A DNA stretch of 64,000 nt from Girardinichthys multiradiatus (lineage: Eukaryota; Chordata; Actinopteri; Cyprinodontiformes; Goodeidae): NCBI RefSeq assembly GCF_021462225.1, contig NC_061797.1, positions 2,969,001 to 3,033,000 of the forward strand. Direction: 5' to 3'. The notes under the pieces are model-generated. The model had not been told where the DNA came from. It saw only the letters and a program-made list of their open reading frames with translations, and did no database searches. The first letter of the stretch is position 1. Every line of letters begins with the position of its first letter. Made by a program: the position numbers and the translations under genes. This document shows positions 57,803 through 64,000 of the stretch, piece by piece.

Positions 57803-57990
57803 GTCAGAAAGGTTAGGGGTCATGTGTCTTGATTTTAAACAAAGAGGGAGTGAGGACTCGGTACCAGTCCCTAGATGTTGCTGATAAAAGCATAACTCAC
57901 TCGTCTGACCTATATCACTTTCTGTAGGAGGGAAAAGCACTTAGAGCAGACATGAGTGATAAACAATACAAAAGTTTTCAAACCCTAACA
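57561..57990 (-). mobile_element. Retroviral 3' LTR (430 bp)
   Basis: On the minus strand it starts TGTTAGGGTTTG, ends ATACCTAACA and is preceded by a purine tract (AAAAAAGGGGGGAC, just right of 57990), so internal sequence lies to the right. Same family as the solo LTR at 43627-43978. The 78-bp length difference is explained by an internal (TG)n expansion. Confidence 0.85.
57724..57800. repeat. (TG)n microsatellite, about 38 units, inside the LTR
   Basis: A pure TG run. The solo LTR has only about five CA units at the equivalent site. Confidence 0.97.
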
Positions 57991-58819
57991 GTCCCCCCTT
58001 TTTTATCACAAATAAAGTCATCATGATTAGATACAATTAAAAGAAAACACTGTGTGAGCGAAAAACCCACGGACGGTAAGCAGATTATATTGTGGGAAAA
58101 ATACTCAGAGTACAATAATAATATAATAAATCAAAGAAAACAAAATGTAGGAAAAGTAAAAGAATTAAAACAAACCTTGTTCATGTCATCATTGTACTTT
58201 TTCTCATTCCACTTAAATAGCAACTTCTTTCAATTTTCTGCAATAAAGTCATTTTATGAAGTACAATTATGAGTACACTCAGGCATCAAAGATATTTTCA
58301 TTTACAACATGTCATCATAGGAATAGTGGTCTTTATTTTGTAGCTCGGTAAAATAAACCTTTTCTGTGTCATCATAGTCATCTGTCTTTGGGTTCAGTGT
58401 GGTGTCAACATTTACACACAGTATTTAAAGAGTATGTGGGTGTTATCTCAACTTAAAAGAGTTTGTGCTTTGCAGCCCTAAACCGTCCTCGGGTCAGGGG
58501 TAACAACCATCTGCTTTTCCTGAGACATCACCCAAAAGGAATGGGTTTTAACCATTAAATGTCTGATCCTGGTTTTTACACCTTCCTCCTCTTAACACAG
58601 ATGTGAAGAAAGAGAGGTAACCTAAAGGTCATACACTTTGGAACTCCTTAGAGCACTTAATACAAGGATTTCCATTACAACTCCTTTCTTCTGATTACAA
58701 GGTAATCACAATTAAAAGAAAAAAGAAATTCTTCAAAACCATCAACCCTCTCTGCTAACAGATAATCCAAAGCCATTCTACTTTGCAAACTCATGTTCTA
58801 AGAGCTTGCTGCTCCTCGA
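57991..58819 (-). other. Retroviral 3' region between env and LTR
   Basis: Begins with the polypurine tract (minus strand); no open frame with a recognisable domain. Confidence 0.4.
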
Positions 58820-59828
58820 TCAGAACAGTGAAACCTTCCTCTCTAATAATGGGCTGATTGAATTATAAGTTGTGACTGTAGGTAGTAAATAAGCTAAATA
58901 ACATACTCCAGACCAATTAGCAGGCAGATACAAATATGATCTATTTCCACACATCCAAACCATGTTCTTAGGACAGGGGTACCCATCTCTACTAAGAAAA
59001 GTAACAAGAACCCTGGTTAATTTACCTGCCTGGTCATACAACTTTACTTCCATTTGGTAAGGCTGTAAGATTAAGAGTTAACACAAAGGGATCTGGGACC
59101 AAAGATCCTGAAATAGTATAAGTAGCAGTTCTGATAGGACATGACTCAAATTCATGTCTGTTGATTAAACCACATGAAACAGATATAATAGTTTTGCAAC
59201 CTTCTGTCTTTCCAAGGAAATAAGGTGTGTTTTCCTCCTGTGCTATACAAATATCTGTACCTATATCTGGATATCTTATTGATTCCTATTACCCAAAAAA
59301 TCCATAAAGAATTCCTGTAGTAGCACATATTAAATTAGTCTCAATAGAAAATCTACTAACATTTCTGCTTTGCCTTACAATATAATTCCTCACCCAAGTA
59401 AAAATAACCTCCACCAGCTGGTTATGTTGCCTATCTGGAAAGAAAGTAGCTGGAATAGAAACAGTATCAATAGGAACAGGTCCTAAAAATGGTTGATCAT
59501 TAATAGCACGTAGAATCAAACAACAATCATAGCAACTGTCATTTCTTATCTTCCTTACGGTTTGATGCATCAGTTGCCACCAGACATTATCAGCATGATC
59601 ATGGTAGTCAGAAAAGTGATGAATCTCTCTTCGAATCAGCTGATGAGTATTATTGACGTAATTACTCAGATTAGCCACACATTGTCTTTGCTGTACCTTT
59701 CCCCAAATGAACACAAGAGTAATGAAAATACTTGCAATACCAATCATTAGCATCAGAACAGACCATCTTCCATATAGCTGCATCGTGACCTTGAGGTGGA
59801 ATGTCCTTTCTTCTGATACTGAAAGCAA
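58820..59828 (-). pseudogene. Retroviral env-like gene (broken)
   Basis: The upstream piece (59289-59828, 179 codons) has an N-terminal membrane span (WSVLMLMIGIASIFITLVFI), a Cys pair region (NDSCYDCCLILRAINDQPF) and N-glycosylation sites. The second piece (58820-59053, another frame) has PKNMVWMCGNRSYLYLPANW then SGVCYLAYL, a Cys/Trp pattern typical of retroviral surface glycoproteins. A frame break lies between them and no C-terminal transmembrane subunit was found before the LTR. Located between integrase C-terminal sequence and the 3' LTR, as env should be. Confidence 0.6.
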
Positions 59829-60964
59829 ACAGTTTTTTTTCTCAAAGAAAACAAATCATACACAAAACTCAGAAATCCTGCCGCCTCTCCTGAGTGGCTT
59901 CTGCGCTTCAAGCTGCCCTGTTACCTATCATGAATTGCTTAGATAGTCAAATTAGAACAAAACCAGAGGATGAAACAGACTCCGCACACAGGATAAGACG
60001 GTAAATGAGGTTTATTTCTACTGTAGACTTTGTTTAAGGAATCTTGAGTTGGAGTTGTCCAGAAGCCAGAGGAGGAGGAGGTAAACCCAGGAATCCAAGG
60101 AGAGAGAGAGAGAGTACTGGTGATGAGAATATTTACAGTGCAGTCCTTAGGAGGGAGTATTACCAGATGTTGGCAGGCAGGTAGGCAGATAGGCTGGTCG
60201 ACAGGCAGACAGGCAGGCAGACGGATAGGCAGACAGACAGGAGTCCACATAACTGAGGTTATGTTCCAGCAAAGGTCTGTATCAACAGCTACCTTAAGAA
60301 GCCCATGAGCTCATTAGGAGAATGTGTTGCAGCCGCAGACAATGAGCTGCCAGAACCAACCAGAAGAGGAGGAGCATAGATCCTACATTACCAGTCTGGT
60401 ACAGGTGAGTGGTCGTAGGAAGCTCCTCTAGAAATATGTTTAGAAACAGGAACTCTAACCTGCTGGAAGTTCGGCTTCCATAGTCCAACTAAACAACAGT
60501 GGAAATGAACACATTTCAAATTTGTACCATAATGATAGATATCAAGCAATAAACATGAAAGTTAGATAAAAGCATCCGAGATTTCCTCCTGAGTCAGTTT
60601 CGCTGTCAAAGTGGGAGAAAAGAATTTGGCTGACCCTTGCTGTCCAGGCAAAGGAGCGCCTAGTAGCCACCAAATGTTAAGAAATTAAGGAGAATAAGCA
60701 TCATGGTGCATGTTTGACCGTCTCTCTGTTGCAGACGTCGCCGGTCCATCATCCAGAGAAAGGTTATGTGCAAATGTGTAGAGGTCTTCCCTGTATGGTT
60801 CCCATGTGTCTGTCACTGTGGTGTGTGTGCAGTGAGGCAAATGACCTTATGATTTCTAACTTTCAGGCAATGCGATGGCCTTAAGTAGATTCGGAAATAA
60901 CGTTGCACTGCTCAAGGGATTATTGTGCCCTTGTAAGAACAGTGTTCTTCAACCACCTCTTCAA
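59829..60964. other. Gap between integrase and env remains
   Basis: No gene was recognised. About 60170-60242 is a degenerate GGCAGGCAGA-type tandem repeat. Confidence 0.4.
60170..60242. repeat. Degenerate tetranucleotide (CAGG/CAGA)n repeat
   Basis: Imperfect runs of caggcaggcagac and relatives. Confidence 0.7.
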
Positions 60965-61270
60965 TCACTCGCCAGTGATCAGCTTACAGTTCCTTGTCTT
61001 GTGGTGGTCCGCTGTCCTCACACCTTTCAGGCCGTGGATGATCCAGTTGGAAGATGACTTGTGTCCTGGAAACCAGATGAAGCTGGAGGAGCTAGAGCTT
61101 TCCTCGGTGACTAGTAGGATCTGATATGGGCCATTCCAGCACCTGGACTTCCAGTGTTTTCTCCTAGATTCTCTGATCAGAATCCAGTCGCCAGGAATAA
61201 AGGACTGGAGGGTGGAAGTGGCTGTTCCTGGTAATGCAGCCTTCACCATCTGTGAAACTTGAGAAAACAC
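60965..61270 (-). pseudogene. Retroviral integrase C-terminal domain fragment
   Basis: A 101-codon frame contains SFIPGDWILIRESRRKHWKS and RCWNGPYQILLVTEES then WIIHGLKGVRTADH. This is the order of the SH3-like C-terminal domain of gammaretrovirus-type integrases (GDWV...W.GPYQVLL...WIH). Catalytic and zinc domains are absent, as a LINE begins just upstream at about 61290. Probably from the same provirus as the env and LTR to its left. Confidence 0.7.
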
Positions 61271-61421
61271 AGTGGGTTACTTACCCTTTCATCGATCCGA
61301 GGTTCACTGAGCTCCTGGCAAGCGGAGCTGCGGCTCTATATGGGATCCTGCGCCGAAAGCAGCGGAGGAGAAACGTGCTGGCGCGCTGGTAAAGCTCCGC
61401 AAAAGGGGACTTCGCACACCA

Positions 61422-62156
61422 TTGCCTTCAATCCACCTGGCAAATGTCCGCTCTCTCAACAACAAGATGGACGAGCTGCTTCTTCTCATCGGTAAAAACA
61501 CGGACCTCCACGGATCAGCGGTTCTCTGCTTCACCAAGACATGGCTGAGTGAAAACATCCCGGACCGTGCACTGCTGTTGCCGGACTTCCAGCTGCTCAG
61601 AGCGGATCGCAGCACGGAGCTATCGGGGAAGAGGCGAGGAGGCGGAATCTGCTTTTATATAAATTAAGGTTGGTGCAGAGACGTAAAAGTGTTGGGAAAA
61701 ACATGTAGCCCGGATCTGGAGTCATTTTCCATAATCTGTAAACCGTTTTATTCACCGAGAGAGTTTTCCTCGTTTATAATAATCGGCTCATATATTCCAC
61801 TGCATGGCTGCACTTCTGCCGCAGAAAAACAACTTGCTGAGCTGATTACAGACCTGAAGAAAAAATACACGGACTCTTTCATCATAATACTGGGAGATTT
61901 TAACAGCGCAAACCTCTCAAATGAACTCCCCAAATACACACAGCATATTAAGTGTTCCACCATAGACAAAAACACACTGGACCATTGTTACACAGCTTTA
62001 AAGGACTCATATCATGCTGTTACCAGGGCTGCTCTGGGTTTTTCGGATCATTATCTTATCCACCTCATCCCAACCTACAGACAGAGACTAAGAGCTTCCA
62101 AACCCAAGGTTCACACTGTTAAGAAGTGGACTGAGGAATCAAAGCAGATGCTATAG
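61422..62156 (+). pseudogene. LINE endonuclease domain (broken)
   Basis: IHLANVRSLNNKMDEL (metal-binding N), CFTKTWLSENIPDRALLL (E position changed to K-T), GGGICFYIN then a stop, FIIILGDFNSANLSN (catalytic GDFN) and ALGFSDHYLIHLIP (catalytic SDH). This AP-endonuclease-like domain nicks target DNA. The in-frame TAA at about 61665 and a frame change to 61689 break it. Confidence 0.75.
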
Positions 62157-62689
62157 GCCTGCTTTGAATGCACAGACTGGACTGTTTTTGAAACCTCAGC
62201 CACTGACTTAAACCAACTAACTGATGTGGTGACATCATACATCAGTTTCTGTGAGGACATGTGTGTGCTGACCAAGACCTTCTGCACCTTTGGGAACAAT
62301 AAGCCATGGTTTACTCCACACCTCAGGAATCTGCGCAGGGAAAAGGAAGAAGCAGTGGAGATTGGGCACGGTACAGGCAGGCCAGGAACAAACTAACAAA
62401 AGAGATCAAAGCAGCTAAGAGAAGCTACAGTGAGAAGCTTAAGAACAGCCTTTCTACTGGTGACACTTCAGCTGTATGGACTGGTCTGAGAAACCTGACT
62501 GCCTACAAGAGCCCCTCCACCCATTCTGAACAGAGTCGTCTCCTGGCCAACCGTCTGAATGGCTTCTACTGCAGACATGACAAGAAGCCATTCACACCTC
62601 AAATCATCTCCTCTACATCCCATTCAGGAACAAATTCCTCCCATAAAGCAACCAACCCCCCACCATCAGATCCTCTGCCTGCACTAAAG

Positions 62690-64000
62690 ATCTCCGAGGA
62701 AGAGGTAAACAGGCTCTTTCAGCGCATGAAAACAAAGAAAGCTGGAGGACCTGATAACGTCTCCCCATTATGCCTGAAAGCCTGCGCACATCAACTCGCG
62801 CCGATCTTCACAAGGATCTTCAACAAGTCACAGGAGAAATGTGAGGTCCCCTCCTGCCTCAAACGATCCACCATCATCCCGGTTCCCAAGAAACCCACCA
62901 TCGTAGGATTAAATGACTACAGGCCTGTAGCCCTGACGTCTGTGATCATGAAGTCCTTTGAGCGGCTGGTGTTGAAGCACCTGAAAGACATCCCAGGCCC
63001 CCTGCTGGACCCCCTGCAATTTGCTTACCAAGCAAACAGGTCGGCAGATGATGCTGTTAACTTAGGTCTACACTTCATCCTGCAACACCTCGACCGTCCA
63101 GGGACGTACGCCAGGATCCTGTTTGTAGACTTCAGCTCGGCCTTCAACACTATCATACCAGACATCCTCCACCAGAAGCTCACACAGCTCAACGTCCCAG
63201 CCTCCACCTGTCAGTGGATCAACAGCTTCCTGACAGACCGACAGCAGCAAGTGAGACTGGGGAGCATCTTCTCCCGATCCAGATCAATAAGTACTGGTGC
63301 CCCCCAGGGGTGTGTTCTATCCCCACTCCTCTTCTCTCTGTACACAAATGACTGCACCTCATCGGACTCGTCCGTGAAACTCCTTAAGTTTGCAGATGAC
63401 ACCACTGTCATTGGACTGATCCAGGACGGTGAAGAGTCTGAGAACTACCTTGAACTGAACCCACTCAAGACGGTGGAAATGGTGGTGGACTTTCGGAGAA
63501 CACCACCCCCATACACAACCCTCACCATCCTCAACAACACTGTATCGGCCGTGGACCACCTCAGGTTCTTAGGAACCACCATCTCTGAGGACCTGAGATG
63601 GTCTTCACACATAGACACTGTTCGAAAGAAGGCCCAGCAGAGAATGTACTTCCTGAGGCAACTCAAGAAGTTCAACCTTCCACAGGAGCTGCTGGTCATC
63701 TTCTACACTGCCATCATTCAGTCTGTCTTGTCTTCATCCATCTCAGTGTGGTTTGGCTCATCCACAAAACAGGACAGGTCCAGACTGCAACAACTAATCA
63801 GGACTGCAGAGAGAATAATCAGAGCTGACCTTCCCTCCATCCAGGACTTATACAGTTCTAGGGTCAAGAAAAGAGCTGCCAAAATCTCTGCCGACCCCAC
63901 ACACCCTGCACATAAACTGTTTAGAGTTTTACCTTCAGGCCGCCGCTACAGAGCACTGTTTACAAAAACCAGCCGCCACAGAGACAGTTTCTTCCCCCAG
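62690..64000 (+). pseudogene. LINE reverse transcriptase (Rex1/CR1-like)
   Basis: Reads EEEVNRLFQRMKTKKAGGPD, LNDYRPVALTSVIMKSFERL, PLQFAYQANRSADDAVNLGL, ARILFVDFSSAFNTI, STGAPQGCVLSPLLFSLYTN and LLKFADDTTVIGLI (catalytic FADD intact), then FLGTTISEDLRWSSHI and SGRRYRALFTKTSRHRDSFF near the window edge. The stretch from about 62690 to 64000 reads as one long open frame, so this is the best-preserved RT of the window, but its endonuclease part is broken. Confidence 0.82.

Larger units (their letters stand above)
61290..64000 (+). mobile_element. Rex1/CR1-like LINE (runs off the window)
   Basis: Plus-strand LINE with an endonuclease followed by RT. The GC-rich start (about 61300-61420) could be its 5' region. 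The right end is beyond 64000. Several stops and frameshifts separate the blocks. Confidence 0.75.

Noticed and set aside
57587..57940. Open frames across the TG repeat
   Set aside because: Long frames through dinucleotide repeats arise automatically; this is LTR sequence.
58820..59828. A domesticated (functional) env gene
   Set aside because: The two env pieces are in different frames and the C-terminal subunit is absent, so there is no sign of a preserved full-length product.
60650..60690. A tRNA primer-binding site after an LTR end
   Set aside because: The bases after the TAACA end (tggtggctactaggcg) do not match the 3' end of any tRNA I know well enough to claim it.
1..64000. CRISPR arrays, operons, bacterial promoters or riboswitches
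   Set aside because: None seen; intron-containing vertebrate genes and fish transposons make them implausible.

Overview
The window reads as teleost fish nuclear DNA. It holds two intron-containing vertebrate genes in a dense field of fish-type transposable elements: Tc1-like transposons, L2, I/Nimb-like and Rex1/CR1-like LINEs, a tRNA-headed SINE, BEL/Pao and endogenous retroviruses. There are no operons or prokaryotic features. The species cannot be named from sequence alone.

Layout. 1-3.2 kb: mostly unassigned DNA, then an L2-type reverse-transcriptase fragment (+) split cleanly by a 1,173-bp TA-flanked element. 3.2-8.9 kb: a long, decayed I/Nimb-like LINE (-) carrying a SINE and a solo-LTR-like insertion. 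9.0-10.6 kb: Tc1 copy A. 10.6-14.5 kb: little-understood DNA with an L2 3' end at about 12-12.9 kb. 14.5-16.1 kb: a second I/Nimb-like LINE (+) whose 3' end stops 32 bp before the start codon of MTCH2. 16.1-34.5 kb: MTCH2 (+), 13 coding exons giving 301 residues, with Tc1 copies B and C in intron 1, an L2 and a Tc1 end in intron 2, another Tc1 in intron 9 and Tc1 remnants in intron 12. 36.1-37.7 kb: Tc1 copy D. 38.6-41.9 kb: ZNF414 (-), five coding exons, 330 residues, tail-to-tail with MTCH2. 42.1-43.3 kb: a third I/Nimb-like LINE with a second SINE, its 3' end 158 bp upstream of the ZNF414 start codon. 43.3-45.9 kb: BEL/Pao integrase remains and a solo LTR with perfect target duplications. 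46-54.9 kb: a decayed retrovirus-like element (-) with gag-like, protease, RT/RNase H and env-like reading frames, plus about 1.9 kb of unrecognised coding sequence where an integrase would be expected. 55-57.5 kb: a GC-rich repeat and an integrase-core pseudogene. 57.6-61.3 kb: pieces of a second retrovirus (3' LTR, env, integrase C-terminus; -). 61.3-64 kb: a Rex1/CR1-like LINE (+) running off the end.

The two host genes act in different places. MTCH2 is a mitochondrial outer-membrane protein of the carrier fold and ZNF414 is a C2H2 zinc-finger protein; their adjacency implies no shared pathway. Every mobile-element coding region I could read in detail is broken. The most useful leads are the unrecognised retroviral region at 48.1-50.0 kb, the same LINE family's 3' ends sitting directly upstream of both host genes, and an inverted 29-bp copied 'filler' at the junction of two Tc1 elements.
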